Below, in pieces: positions 17,409 to 26,151 of a stretch of 64,000 bases of DNA; positions within the stretch are counted from its first letter, which is position 1, and each line of letters starts with the position of its first letter. The translations under genes were made by a program, and so were the position numbers. This DNA is from an uncultured Ralstonia sp. (GTDB lineage: Bacteria > Pseudomonadota > Gammaproteobacteria > Burkholderiales > Burkholderiaceae): assembly GCA_913056305.1 (NCBI GenBank), contig CAJXMR010000005.1, positions 1 to 64,000 of the forward strand. The letters run 5' to 3'. Under the pieces are notes generated by a model. That model did no database searches. It worked only from the letters and a program-made list of their open reading frames with translations, and was not told where the DNA came from.

Positions 17409-18827
17409 TCAGCCAACCATTTCGCGCATCAAATTGATCAGACGCCCCAACGCGGAGCGCCGACGCTCGTCGAGCGGATTGCCGCAATTGAGTCGTATAT
17501 GGTCGTCGAAGGCCCCTCCCGGAGCGAACAGCGGGCCGGGCGCAACGGTGATGCCCTCCCGATAAGCGCGCCGAGCAAGTGGCATCGCCGACAAGCCGCT
17601 CGGCAGGCGAATCCACAACAAATAGCCACCGTCCGGCTCGCGCACGAACGTGCCTCGCGGCGCATGCTCACGGATGTATTCGACCGTCTCCCGAACTTGG
17701 ATGCAGCACTGCTTTCGCAGCCGCCGCAAATGATGCTGGTAACTTCCGCCCTCCAGAAATTCGCCTATCGCCTCTTGAATGATCAGAGGCTGGCCAACGC
17801 TCATTGCGCGCTTCAAGGAAACGATTTCCCGGTGACGCTGCCCGCCGGCGACCCAGCCGACACGCAATCCTGGCGCAAGCGTTTTGGACAGAGAGCTGCA
17901 AAGGAGCACATTGCCAGTACGATCGTATGACTTTGCCGCGCGCTGCACGGCGTTGAAATGCAGATCGCTGAAAGTCGCGTCCTCGATCAACGGAATCGCC
18001 AGGGATTCGAGCAGCGCCACAAGTGCCTGGCGAGTCTCGTCTGTCATGCTCACGCCGGTTGGATTGCTCACCGCCGTCGCAGCAAGACAGGCTGCGACGC
18101 GGTGCTCACGCGCTATCTGCGCCACCTCCGTCAGGGCTTCGGTCTCGCGCCCATGGAACCGTACGGGCACCGGATACATGCCGAGTTGTGAAATTGTGGA
18201 GAGGTAGCCGTAGTAGGCAGGCGATTCGACGATGACCGCATCGCCCGGCTTCCCCACGGTCTGGAGACACAGACTGAAGGCTTCTACGCAGCCGTTCGTA
18301 ACCAGGAGGTCGTCAGCCTCTAGCTGGCAGTTCCAGTTTGCCGCGTGTGACGCAAGGCTGTTGCGCAGTCGCTGTGCCCCCGGTGAAAACGACACTGTGG
18401 AAAGAAGCGCGCTATGACGCCGCACGGTCGCGGCAATACAGCGGGCGAGTGCGCCCGCAGGAAAGAGTGCTTCACCGCATAGCGCCGTACCGAATGACAC
18501 CACTCCTGGCAGGTTGTCCATCCCGTTAAGCGCGTCGTGCGTAGTCGGTCCATCAGCCTGCTCCAATGCTACGGCGGAATTGTCGGAACACCTGCGTCGG
18601 CGCGGCCCCGAACTCACGAAAAAACCTTTCTTCGAACGGCTTTCGATCAGCCGCCGGTCTTCCAGTGTTCGATACGCGGCCAGCACCGTCGTGATGCTGA
18701 CACCATGGCTACGGCTCAATTCGCGCACCGACGGCAACCGCTGCCCAGCGACCCAGAGCCCCTGCTCGATTTCGTCCGCTAGACGTGCAGCCAGCGCGAC
18801 GTGCAAGGCAAGTGATGGAGTTCCCAT
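17409..18827 (-). CDS. MocR-type regulator (GntR HTH plus aminotransferase domain)
   Basis: 472 residues. Residues 1-75 form a GntR winged helix (GQRLPSVRELSRSHGVSITT). The rest is a class I/II aminotransferase-like domain with AVSNPTG and the PLP-lysine region SSLSKTLAPGLRVGW. MocR proteins sense amino acids or PLP and usually regulate neighbouring PLP- or amino-acid genes. It converges on the nitrilase-threonine aldolase-phzF operon (113 bases between stops), the likely target by association. The intergenic DNA is too short to show an operator. Confidence 0.9.
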   Translation of the reverse strand: MGTPSLALHVALAARLADEIEQGLWVAGQRLPSVRELSRSHGVSITTVLAAYRTLEDRRLIESRSKKGFFVSSGPRRRRCSDNSAVALEQADGPTTHDALNGMDNLPGVVSFGTALCGEALFPAGALARCIAATVRRHSALLSTVSFSPGAQRLRNSLASHAANWNCQLEADDLLVTNGCVEAFSLCLQTVGKPGDAVIVESPAYYGYLSTISQLGMYPVPVRFHGRETEALTEVAQIAREHRVAACLAATAVSNPTGVSMTDETRQALVALLESLAIPLIEDATFSDLHFNAVQRAAKSYDRTGNVLLCSSLSKTLAPGLRVGWVAGGQRHREIVSLKRAMSVGQPLIIQEAIGEFLEGGSYQHHLRRLRKQCCIQVRETVEYIREHAPRGTFVREPDGGYLLWIRLPSGLSAMPLARRAYREGITVAPGPLFAPGGAFDDHIRLNCGNPLDERRRSALGRLINLMREMVG

Positions 18828-18998
18828 GATTTCGATCGTTGGGTGGATTCACGACGCGCCCGAGCGTCCCATGTTCGTATCCCGACTTGGCCAACGCTGC
18901 ATAGATGCACCTGTCAGCGACATTGCAACGTATGACACAGCAAAAATGAGGCGGAGCGCAAGAATACGCACGACTGGATCCATCGCTTTGGACAGCTG

Positions 18999-19928
18999 TT
19001 AGCCCCGCGCCTCATCGACGTCACTCTTTGAATAGCGCCCGGGCGGCATGCCGACGTGCCGCGTGAACGCCACGCCGAAGGCGCTGACCGAGCTGTAGCC
19101 GACGTGCTCAGCAATCTCCGCCATCGCGCGTTCACGTTGCCGCAGCAACTGCTTCGCGAGTGCCATGCGCCATGCCAGCAAGTATTCCATCGGTGCGACC
19201 CCGACGGCGCGGCTGAAGCGCTCGAAGAAGGCAGAACGCGACATCGCTGCCTCGCCTGCCAATTGCGCGACGCTCCACTGGGCCGCAGGGCGCTCATGCA
19301 TGCAGCGGAGCGCCACCGCAAGTCTAGGATTGGCCAACCCGCGCACCAGACCCGGCGCCTCGGCCGTGCTCGCTGTCAACCGGAGTGCCTCGATCAGCAG
19401 CACCTCAAGCAGACGGGCCATCACGATGTCGCGCGCGGGCCGATCGGCGCGGGATTCGTCGCCCACCATCTGCACCAGTGTCGACAAGCGATGCTCGCCA
19501 CGCACGTGCACATACTGTGGCAGCAGTGACACCAGCAGGGCCGAATCCGGTGACCCGAACACGCAATTGCCCACCAGCATGCGCACGTCCACCGCGCCGT
19601 CCGGATCGCCTACGCGCGCACCGCCAAGCATCGGCGCAATCGGCGTGGTGACCGTTTCCCCTTCGCGCGGTGGCTGCCGATCAAGGCTGGACGTCGCAAA
19701 GCTACGCGCGGCGGGAATCAGCGCAAAGTCGCCTTCGCTCAGCGTGATCGTCTCGCTGTGCGTCGGGCCGTCTACCGTCAGATGGCAGCGACCTTCGAGT
19801 ACGACGAAGTAGAACGGGCGGCCCGTCTCGGTGCGGCGCACCGCCCAGGGCGCCGATGCGACGACGAGCTTCGAGAATGGCGCGCCGGGCCGCAACAACG
19901 ACACGACTTCCGCCAGTGGGTCGGTCAT
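18999..19928 (-). CDS. AraC-family regulator with cupin sensor domain
   Basis: 309 residues. The N-terminal half is a cupin_6-type domain (GRPFYFVVLEGRCHLTVDG; GDFALIPAARSF). The C-terminal half holds two helix-turn-helix motifs (WSVAQLAGEAAMSRSAFFERF and MAEIAEHVGYSSVSAFGVAF). ATG 19928 is taken; a TTG 18 bases upstream is less likely. It is divergent from an SDR gene, the classic arrangement for AraC regulators that activate a detoxifying reductase. Confidence 0.92.
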   Translation of the reverse strand: MTDPLAEVVSLLRPGAPFSKLVVASAPWAVRRTETGRPFYFVVLEGRCHLTVDGPTHSETITLSEGDFALIPAARSFATSSLDRQPPREGETVTTPIAPMLGGARVGDPDGAVDVRMLVGNCVFGSPDSALLVSLLPQYVHVRGEHRLSTLVQMVGDESRADRPARDIVMARLLEVLLIEALRLTASTAEAPGLVRGLANPRLAVALRCMHERPAAQWSVAQLAGEAAMSRSAFFERFSRAVGVAPMEYLLAWRMALAKQLLRQRERAMAEIAEHVGYSSVSAFGVAFTRHVGMPPGRYSKSDVDEARG

Positions 19929-19951
19929 CTTGGACGATCTCAACAAATAAA

Positions 19952-19980
19952 CGGACTTTAGATTATAGATGGTCCGGACT
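19952..19980. promoter_or_regulatory. Direct repeat between araC-type and SDR genes
   Basis: CGGACT occurs at 19952 and 19975, 23 bases apart, around an AT-rich core (TTTAGATTATAGAT) that could be a -10 region. AraC proteins bind such direct repeats, so this may be the shared control site. Confidence 0.35.
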
Positions 19981-20024
19981 CTCGCCTCTATCGTAGAAGC
20001 ACCATCAACCCCAAGGAGTTCCCA

Positions 20025-20777
20025 ATGTCCCCCACTCCCACCATCCTGATCACAGGCTGCTCTTCCGGTTTCGGCCTCGAAACGGCGCGACTCTTCCTCG
20101 ACAAGGGTTGGCGCGTCGTCGCGACGATGCGCACGCCACGCGAAGACCTGATGCCGCGCTCGGACCGGCTTCGCGTGCTACCGCTCGACGTCACCGCCGC
20201 CGAGAGCATCCGCCGCTGCGTCGAGGCAGTTGGGCCGATCGACGCCTTGGTCAACAACGCCGGTGTCGGCCTGCTGAAGCCACTGGAAGGCGTCGCGCTG
20301 GCCAGTGCTCGCGAGGTTTTTGAGACCAACGCGCTCGGCACGATCGCGATGACGCAGGCCGTACTGCCTCAGTTCCGGCAGCGTCGCGCGGGCGTTGTCG
20401 TGAATGTGACGTCAAGCGTAACGCTGAAGCCGTTGCCGCTCTTGTCGGTCTATACGGGCAGCAAGGCGGCGGTGAATGCGTTCACGGAATCGCTCGCGTT
20501 GGAGTTGGCCCCCTTCGATGTCCGCGTGCGACTCGTGTTGCCGGGGCGGGCGCCGGGAACGAGCTTCGGCGACAACGCCCGTCGGCTGATTGGTGACAGC
20601 GCGCCCGACGCCTATGCAGACTTCACGCAACGTGTGTTCGCCGCCGTGCAGGACAGCACCACACCGGTTACGCACGCACAGGATGTCGCCGAGGCCGTGT
20701 GGCGCGCGGTCACCGATCCCGCAGCGCCAATGCGGATACCGGCGGGTGCCGACGCGGTCGAGCTTGCGGGGGCGTGA
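20025..20777 (+). CDS. Short-chain dehydrogenase/reductase
   Basis: 250 residues of the classical SDR family. The cofactor motif is TGCSSGFG, followed by NNAG, the catalytic serine in VTSSVT and YTGSK for the Tyr-x3-Lys pair. It should reduce or oxidise a carbonyl/alcohol with NAD(P)H. Arg residues after the second strand (MRTPRE) hint at NADPH. AAGGAG lies ahead of the ATG. It is divergent from an AraC regulator, which probably controls it. Substrate unknown. Confidence 0.92.
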   Translation: MSPTPTILITGCSSGFGLETARLFLDKGWRVVATMRTPREDLMPRSDRLRVLPLDVTAAESIRRCVEAVGPIDALVNNAGVGLLKPLEGVALASAREVFETNALGTIAMTQAVLPQFRQRRAGVVVNVTSSVTLKPLPLLSVYTGSKAAVNAFTESLALELAPFDVRVRLVLPGRAPGTSFGDNARRLIGDSAPDAYADFTQRVFAAVQDSTTPVTHAQDVAEAVWRAVTDPAAPMRIPAGADAVELAGA

Positions 20778-20963
20778 GGGCGCCGCGAATGCTCAAGCGC
20801 CAGCTTCCGCATGGACCGCCCTTTGGCCCATCGCGGCAAGCCGGCAATGTCTGCCAACCAACCCAAAGAGCGGCCTATGAACCTGCTGTTCACGCAGGTC
20901 CTCATGTCCCGAGACTCAGGGGGCCGCTCCAATCCGCATCAGGAGTGCTTTGTGGCTCTCCGC

Positions 20964-21677
20964 TCAATTGTCGCCCGCCATTTCATCAAGAGAGCTCAAT
21001 TGCTTGCCCTCTTGGTCGAAGTTTTTGGGATCCAGCCAACGCTCGAAAGCACTCCGGCGTGCGGGCCATTCAGCATCAATGATTGAGAACCACGCAGTGT
21101 CTCGGCTCCTGCCCTTGTAGACGACAGCTTGGCGGAATACACCCTCGAACTGGAATCCGAGGCGCGCTGCCGCGCGTCGGGACGGCTCATTGAAGGCATC
21201 ACACTTCCATTCGTATCGGCGGTATTGGAGATCCTCAAAGACGTACTTCATCAAAAGGTACTGCGCTTCAGTTGATAGAGGCGTGCGCTTCAGCAACGGC
21301 GAGAACATGACGCTGCCGACCTCGATGACTCCGTTTGCGACATCGATCCGCATGAGCGCCAACGTACCCACTGCTCGCTGAGTCGCGATATCCACAACGG
21401 CAAAGTGCATGGGATCGGAGCTGCTGACGATGGATTCGACGTACGAGCGGTAATCATCCGCGCTCCGAAATGGGCCCATTGTCATGTAAGTCCAATCTTG
21501 ATTGTTCGTCGCGAGCACATAACCGGTGTGCAAGTCCAAGGCATGTCGAGCCGCGTCAAGAGGCTCCACCTTGCAAAGTCTGCCAGTAAGGGTAACCCGC
21601 TCGGGAGGCCGGCGAGCTGTCCAACCAGGTAGAGGGGTGCCGATGGGTTGCTGGAATTCATTCAACAGGATAGACAT
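20964..21677 (-). CDS. GNAT-family N-acetyltransferase
   Basis: 237 residues, RimJ/RimL-like. The core is VGTLALMRIDVANGVIEVGS, followed by PLSTEAQYLLMKYVFEDL and NEPSRRAAARLGFQFEGVFR, the last being the usual acetyl-CoA site ending. It should acetylate an amine on a small molecule or protein N terminus. The start at 21677 has GGAG upstream. No functional link to the flanking SDR and MFS genes is obvious. Confidence 0.85.
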   Translation of the reverse strand: MSILLNEFQQPIGTPLPGWTARRPPERVTLTGRLCKVEPLDAARHALDLHTGYVLATNNQDWTYMTMGPFRSADDYRSYVESIVSSSDPMHFAVVDIATQRAVGTLALMRIDVANGVIEVGSVMFSPLLKRTPLSTEAQYLLMKYVFEDLQYRRYEWKCDAFNEPSRRAAARLGFQFEGVFRQAVVYKGRSRDTAWFSIIDAEWPARRSAFERWLDPKNFDQEGKQLSSLDEMAGDN

Positions 21678-21746
21678 AAAGACTCCGCAGTTCAGAATCA
21701 GCCGCCCCATTGCGATGGATGCGGCTGCGAGAGGTTGTAAAGAAAC

Positions 21747-23111
21747 TTACTGAAGATTTAGACGACGCCTTGCGCCCCAGATAGCCCAGCCGCTGGCGAT
21801 TGCCCCAAACATCACGTAATAACTTGGGGAAAGCGGGTCGCCTGTGATGGAACCCAGACCTGTCAGGACGAATGGAGCGAATCCGCCGAATAGCGTCACG
21901 CCGAGGTTGTAGCTCAGGGATAGCCCGCTCGTGCGCATGTTCGCGGGAAAAATTTCCGCCATTAGGGCAGGCAGTGGAGCGAAATAAAGCGTAATCAGCA
22001 GGCCAAGGAGGCTCTGGACCGTGATCAGTGTTGCCAACGAAGGAGATTGCTGGAGCAGCGCAAAGGCCGGATACGCCAGCAGGAATGTGGCAACGGCACC
22101 GGCAATCATGGTCTTCGTTCTGCCGATGTGGTCGGAGAGTAAGCCAATCAACGGGGAGAGCAGAAAAATGACCCCACCCGTCATGACTGTTCCGACAAAT
22201 GCCGTAGCGGCGTCGACATGAAATTGCTTCGCAGCATAGGTCGGCATGAACACCGACATCCAGATCGTGATAGTGGCCACGATGATCAAGCCGGCCGAAA
22301 TCAGGACACGCACCTTCTCATACTTGAGCATCGCTGCCATAGGGTGCTTTGCCGGCTGGATCCCCGTGAACTCTGTCGATTCATTGGTGGCGCGACGGAT
22401 GTACATGCCGAGCGGACCAAGAAGGGCGCCGAAGACGAAAGGGACGCGCCACCCCCAACTGCTGAATTGGTCCGGTGTGAGCGACCAGGCCAGGAGCGCG
22501 CCGAACCCCGACGCCATCATCATGGCAAGCCCCTGCGTTGCGGTTTGCCAGCTCGCGATAAAGCCACGCCGATGTGGATTGTGCTCAGCCAATAGCGCCG
22601 TCGCGCTTCCGAACTCTCCCCCCGCCGAGAAGCCCTGCAGCATGCGCCCGCCAACGATCAGGATGGGAGCCGCCACGCCAATGGCGGCGTAGGTGGGCGT
22701 CAGCGCGACGATCAGCATGCCCACTGTCATGAACAGCAGCGATAGGCTCATCACCTGCCTTCTGCCGAGACGGTCGCCGAGATTGCCCAGATAGATGGCA
22801 CCCAACGGCCGCATAACGAACGTGACACCAAACGTCCCAAGGAACAGCAGCAGGGATGCAGTGTCGTTGGTCGCCGGGAAATACAGCTTGGCAATGGTCC
22901 CAGCCATGATGCCGTAGATGTACAGATCGAAGCACTCCAAGATGTTCCCCAGCGTCGCCGCGACGATGGTGCCTCTTGCAGTGGTTGAGCGTGTCTGGAT
23001 TGCTCCAAAGCAGATGGTAGCTTCGGCCGTGTTTCCTCCTTTGGGAACGCTCCCGCGCGCCTGTGGGTTGCGTGTGCGCCCTGTCGTTATGCGTAAGTCG
23101 AGAAGCGGCAC
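21747..23111 (-). CDS. MHS-family MFS transporter (metabolite:H+ symporter)
   Basis: About 440 residues with 12 predicted membrane spans. GNILECFDLYIYG in TM1 and GNLGDRLGRRQVM in loop 2-3 are typical of the metabolite:H+ symporter group, which imports organic acids such as citrate, shikimate or proline betaine. The start is uncertain. A GTG at 23111 opens the frame, but the strongest ribosome site (AAAGGAGG, 23042-23035) lies inside it and is followed by an ACG at 23030-23028 rather than a normal start. It is followed upstream by a cupin gene on the same strand, perhaps one unit. Confidence 0.87.
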   Translation of the reverse strand: MPLLDLRITTGRTRNPQARGSVPKGGNTAEATICFGAIQTRSTTARGTIVAATLGNILECFDLYIYGIMAGTIAKLYFPATNDTASLLLFLGTFGVTFVMRPLGAIYLGNLGDRLGRRQVMSLSLLFMTVGMLIVALTPTYAAIGVAAPILIVGGRMLQGFSAGGEFGSATALLAEHNPHRRGFIASWQTATQGLAMMMASGFGALLAWSLTPDQFSSWGWRVPFVFGALLGPLGMYIRRATNESTEFTGIQPAKHPMAAMLKYEKVRVLISAGLIIVATITIWMSVFMPTYAAKQFHVDAATAFVGTVMTGGVIFLLSPLIGLLSDHIGRTKTMIAGAVATFLLAYPAFALLQQSPSLATLITVQSLLGLLITLYFAPLPALMAEIFPANMRTSGLSLSYNLGVTLFGGFAPFVLTGLGSITGDPLSPSYYVMFGAIASGWAIWGARRRLNLQ

Positions 23112-23165
23112 GTCCCGCTCGTCGCTTCTCGTCTTTGAGGCTGATCTCTGTAAGCCTTCTGCGCT

Positions 23166-23579
23166 TTAATTGCTCTTTGCCGGCGCAAACATGCCTGGGC
23201 CGTCATAGTTCACGACCGTTTCCCCTTCGCCAACGCGAACGAAGACGTAGTGGACGCTGTCCCCGCCTTCCAGAATCTGGCATCGATGAATGGCTCGGCG
23301 GGGGAAGTACGCGTAGTCGCCTTTGCCGATCTCGAAGGACTGCACCCCGTTTTCGCCGTAGTCCACGCGAATGCGCCCGGACAGCATGAACATCACGCTG
23401 TCGAACTCTTCGTGGTGGTGCCATTGGCTTGGTGCATCCAACGCCGTCACGTGGCATTGGCCAACCCACAGATCCCCAACTTCCAGTGCTTTCTTGCGCA
23501 CTTGGCCTGGCGTGTGCGGACCCATCTCCAACTGGTCCGCTTTGATAAAGCCAATCTCCTTGAACAGTCCGGTGCTCAT
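23166..23579 (-). CDS. Small cupin-domain protein
   Basis: 137 residues with one cupin barrel. The metal-binding motif WHHHEEFDSVMFMLSG supplies the His/His/Glu set, and GDYAYFPRRAIHRC is the second motif. Single cupins of this size act as metal-dependent decarboxylases, dioxygenases or isomerases, or just bind ligands. A ribosome site (GAGGAAAGAG) precedes the ATG. It lies between an MHS transporter gene (54 bases downstream) and a divergent AraC regulator, which suggests a small regulated uptake-and-conversion unit. Confidence 0.85.
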   Translation of the reverse strand: MSTGLFKEIGFIKADQLEMGPHTPGQVRKKALEVGDLWVGQCHVTALDAPSQWHHHEEFDSVMFMLSGRIRVDYGENGVQSFEIGKGDYAYFPRRAIHRCQILEGGDSVHYVFVRVGEGETVVNYDGPGMFAPAKSN

Positions 23580-23679
23580 CGCTCTCTTTCCTCACAGTGG
23601 TTGAACGTTCCTGCTTGCATCTGGAACATGGCAACCTTAAGCTGTTCATTCGGAGATAACTGGCCAATTTCTATCGCCA

Positions 23680-24474
23680 ATGAGACACACCCAAGTGCCC
23701 CCCTTCGAGAGCGCCCGGCGCCCCATTGTTGGGTTCGCTTGCGACTACGGGTCGGGTACGTCATCCGGTTTTCACAATCACGCGAGAGCGCAGCTGCTGT
23801 ATGCAATCTCGGGGGTCATGCGGGTGGAGACCATGGGTTCGAGTTTCATCATTCCGCCGACGACGGCCCTGTTCCTGCCCGCAGATGCCGAGCACGCCGT
23901 GAGCATGGATGGACCGGTCGCCATGCGCGAGCTTTTTCTCAGGAAGGACGCCGCGGCCAAGATCGGGACCGAGCCCAAAGTCATTGCCGTGTCCGCGTTG
24001 CTGCGCGAGGTCATTGTTGCTGCTTGCGCCGAACCTTATGAGTGGGCGCCCCGGGGCAGGGGGTACCACCTGGCGGCACTGGCTCTGGACGAGATCGCGA
24101 GGGCCACGCCGCTACCGCTTGCATTGCCATTGCCCCGCGATCCGCGACTACGCAAAGTTGTTACCGCGCTTCGAGAACGACCTGACGATGCTAGAACGTT
24201 TGAAGAGTGGGGGGAGCTGGCCAATGCTTCGAGTCGAACGTTGGCGCGGAAATTTCGCGTAGAGACAGGACTGAGTTTCCGTCAGTGGCGACAGCAAGCT
24301 CGCCTCACAGAGGCCCTAAGTGCATTGACGGTGGGTGCTCCTCCTGCGAAAGCAGCCGCGATCGCAGGGTTCCGGAGCGTGGCGGCCTTTGGTGCCGCAT
24401 TTCGGGAGTTCTTTGGCCTTACGCCAGGGCAGGCGCGGCAACTCGGTACCGAGACGCGTCACATCGAAACATAG
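23680..24474 (+). CDS. AraC-family regulator (cupin N-terminal domain)
   Basis: 264 residues. The N-terminal cupin has SSGFHNHARAQLLYAISGVM, and the C-terminal AraC domain has TFEEWGELANASSRTLARKF and AKAAAIAGFRSVAAFGAAFR. It resembles NimR/YdeO-like regulators that control a divergent transporter. The divergent cupin-MHS pair is the probable target. No good ribosome site precedes the ATG. Confidence 0.9.
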   Translation: MRHTQVPPFESARRPIVGFACDYGSGTSSGFHNHARAQLLYAISGVMRVETMGSSFIIPPTTALFLPADAEHAVSMDGPVAMRELFLRKDAAAKIGTEPKVIAVSALLREVIVAACAEPYEWAPRGRGYHLAALALDEIARATPLPLALPLPRDPRLRKVVTALRERPDDARTFEEWGELANASSRTLARKFRVETGLSFRQWRQQARLTEALSALTVGAPPAKAAAIAGFRSVAAFGAAFREFFGLTPGQARQLGTETRHIET

Positions 24475-24498
24475 CGACACTACCGGCAAACTCACGCC

Positions 24499-24830
24499 AT
24501 GTCCTTGCTCGAGCCCCATGCGCGGCAGGGCGCCACGCTGGAGACGCTCTCTCGCAAATCCGACACGAGCCAGGCGATCCTCTATGCGCTGATTCGGTGG
24601 GAGGAGCTCACCCGCTATTGCGACGACGGGCGCCTAGAAGGCGACAACCTACCGGTCGAGCGCGCGCTGCGTGGAGTGGCCATTGGGTCCCGAAATTACC
24701 TGTTCGCAGGCGCCGACTCCGGTGGTGAACGCGCGGCTGCCATCTACAGCCCCTGATTAACACGGCAGAACTCAATGGCATCGACCCCGAGGCGCATTCT
24801 CCTCGCTCAATATCAGAACCTTCTGGAAGT
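24499..24830 (+). pseudogene. IS66-family transposase fragment, frameshifted
   Basis: Only the C-terminal part of an IS66 TnpC is left. It shows LIRWEELTRYCDDGRLEGDN, PVERALRGVAIGSRNYLFAG and GGERAAAIYS, all standard in the IS66 C-terminal helical domain. At about 24752 a one-base shift breaks the frame. The continuation, LINTAELNGIDPEA, is found in another frame. The catalytic DDE core is missing. It is a decayed insertion inside cassette A and no inverted repeats were located. Confidence 0.8.
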
Positions 24831-25286
24831 TCAACCGCGTGTAAGGAAAGGCCGATCGCTCCGTGCTGCTTGAAGAGAGAGGCAATCGGGCTGGATAGCG
24901 AGGTGCTGCGGCAGTCCTCCGCGTAGCTGCTGGTGGCGGCGGGAGTGTTGCTGCTGCCCGCTCTGCGGCGGCGCTTCGTGGCCGCCACTGTAGGAGTCTC
25001 CAACGCCGGGCAGACGTGGTTGTCTGGTCTCGACGTAGATGGGGTGCGGGGGCAGTTCATCGGTGGGCTCTGCCCTTGCTCGCTCGGCTTGTCAGCGCCA
25101 CCGCTATCTCGGTATGCCGCGACAGGCAGCTCGCCGAAATTTGACCATGTGAGACGTCGGATTTTTATACAAATCAGTAGCTTGGCGGGGATGTGGCGGA
25201 TGATTTACGAATAGCGGCCGACCCTCGTAGGGGACGGTCGAGGCGCTCGATACCGGACATACGAACCCATTGCAGTGCGTCGAGCA
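24831..25286. other. Degenerate region after the IS66 fragment
   Basis: About 450 bases with short open frames on both strands and no recognisable product. It probably represents decayed mobile-element DNA between the IS66 remnant and the iclR-type gene. Confidence 0.5.
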
Positions 25287-26030
25287 CTACAAGGATGTCG
25301 GCAACGTTTTCGCAGCTGCCTGCAGGATCTTTGCCAATGCTTTTGGATTCCCAAGTCGGGCCGTTGGGCCGGCAACCGATATCGCTCCGCGGACCTGTTC
25401 TCCGCTCATCACCGGCACCGCAACGCACGTCAGGCCGTCGATCAGCTCTTCGGCATCCAGCGCATATCCTTGCTTGCGGATTTGCGCCAGTTCTGCCTGG
25501 AGCTGCTCTTTTTCAACGATCGTGTTTCGCGTGAATCGCTCCAGTCCCTGATCGCAAACTCGCGAAAGCAACTTCGCTTCTGTCGAAGCAAGCAGGACCT
25601 TGCCCACACCGGTTGCATGTAGCGGTCCGCGCCAGCCGATCTGGGAAAACATGCGAATGGGATGCGGGGAATCGACCTTCGCAAGGTAGACGACGCGATC
25701 GCCGTCGAGCGCGGCAAAGTGAGCCGTTTCCCCCGTTGCATTCACCAGGCGATGCAATAGCGGCGTCACTTGCTCGGCCAAAGCCGCCTGCGCGCCCGCA
25801 CTAGCGCCACGAAAAAGCCCTGTCAGGCGAAAGCTCAGACGATATGTTTTGTCGTCCTGAATGACCCACTCCCGCTGGGCCAACGTCTTGAGCAGCCGAT
25901 AAACCGTCGCCCGCGGCAGTTCAAGAGACTGTGCCATCTGACTGACGCCAAGAACGTTCTCCGAACTGGCCATCAACTCGACGAGACGGATGGCGTGGTC
26001 AACGCTATTGACTGTCGCAATCTCTCCCAT
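25287..26030 (-). CDS. IclR-family transcriptional regulator
   Basis: 247 residues. The N-terminal winged helix is VSQMAQSLELPRATVYRLLK. The C-terminal effector domain has GDRVVYLAKVDSPHPIRM and PLHATGVGKVLLAS, which are typical IclR ligand-domain marks. GAGGAGAGGGG precedes the ATG at 26030; the frame stays open upstream without family sequence. It is divergent from the second nitrilase gene (121 bases between starts), its likely target. Confidence 0.93.
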   Translation of the reverse strand: MGEIATVNSVDHAIRLVELMASSENVLGVSQMAQSLELPRATVYRLLKTLAQREWVIQDDKTYRLSFRLTGLFRGASAGAQAALAEQVTPLLHRLVNATGETAHFAALDGDRVVYLAKVDSPHPIRMFSQIGWRGPLHATGVGKVLLASTEAKLLSRVCDQGLERFTRNTIVEKEQLQAELAQIRKQGYALDAEELIDGLTCVAVPVMSGEQVRGAISVAGPTARLGNPKALAKILQAAAKTLPTSL

Positions 26031-26107
26031 CACCCCTCTCCTCAACAGTAGACGCAAAAGAACACGCGCCACTTGCCTAAGATCGGGCAAGCGCCTACCA
26101 TGTTCGA

Positions 26108-26137
26108 TACTGATACTATCATGTTCACTACTGATAC
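26108..26137. promoter_or_regulatory. Direct repeat in the iclR-nitrilase intergenic region
   Basis: TACTGATAC occurs at 26108-26116 and 26129-26137, 21 bases apart, which is two helical turns. The first copy overlaps a GATACTATC near-palindrome. The site lies 15-44 bases upstream of the nitrilase start and is a good candidate for the IclR operator. Confidence 0.45.
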
Positions 26138-26151
26138 ACAAGGAGATAGCA

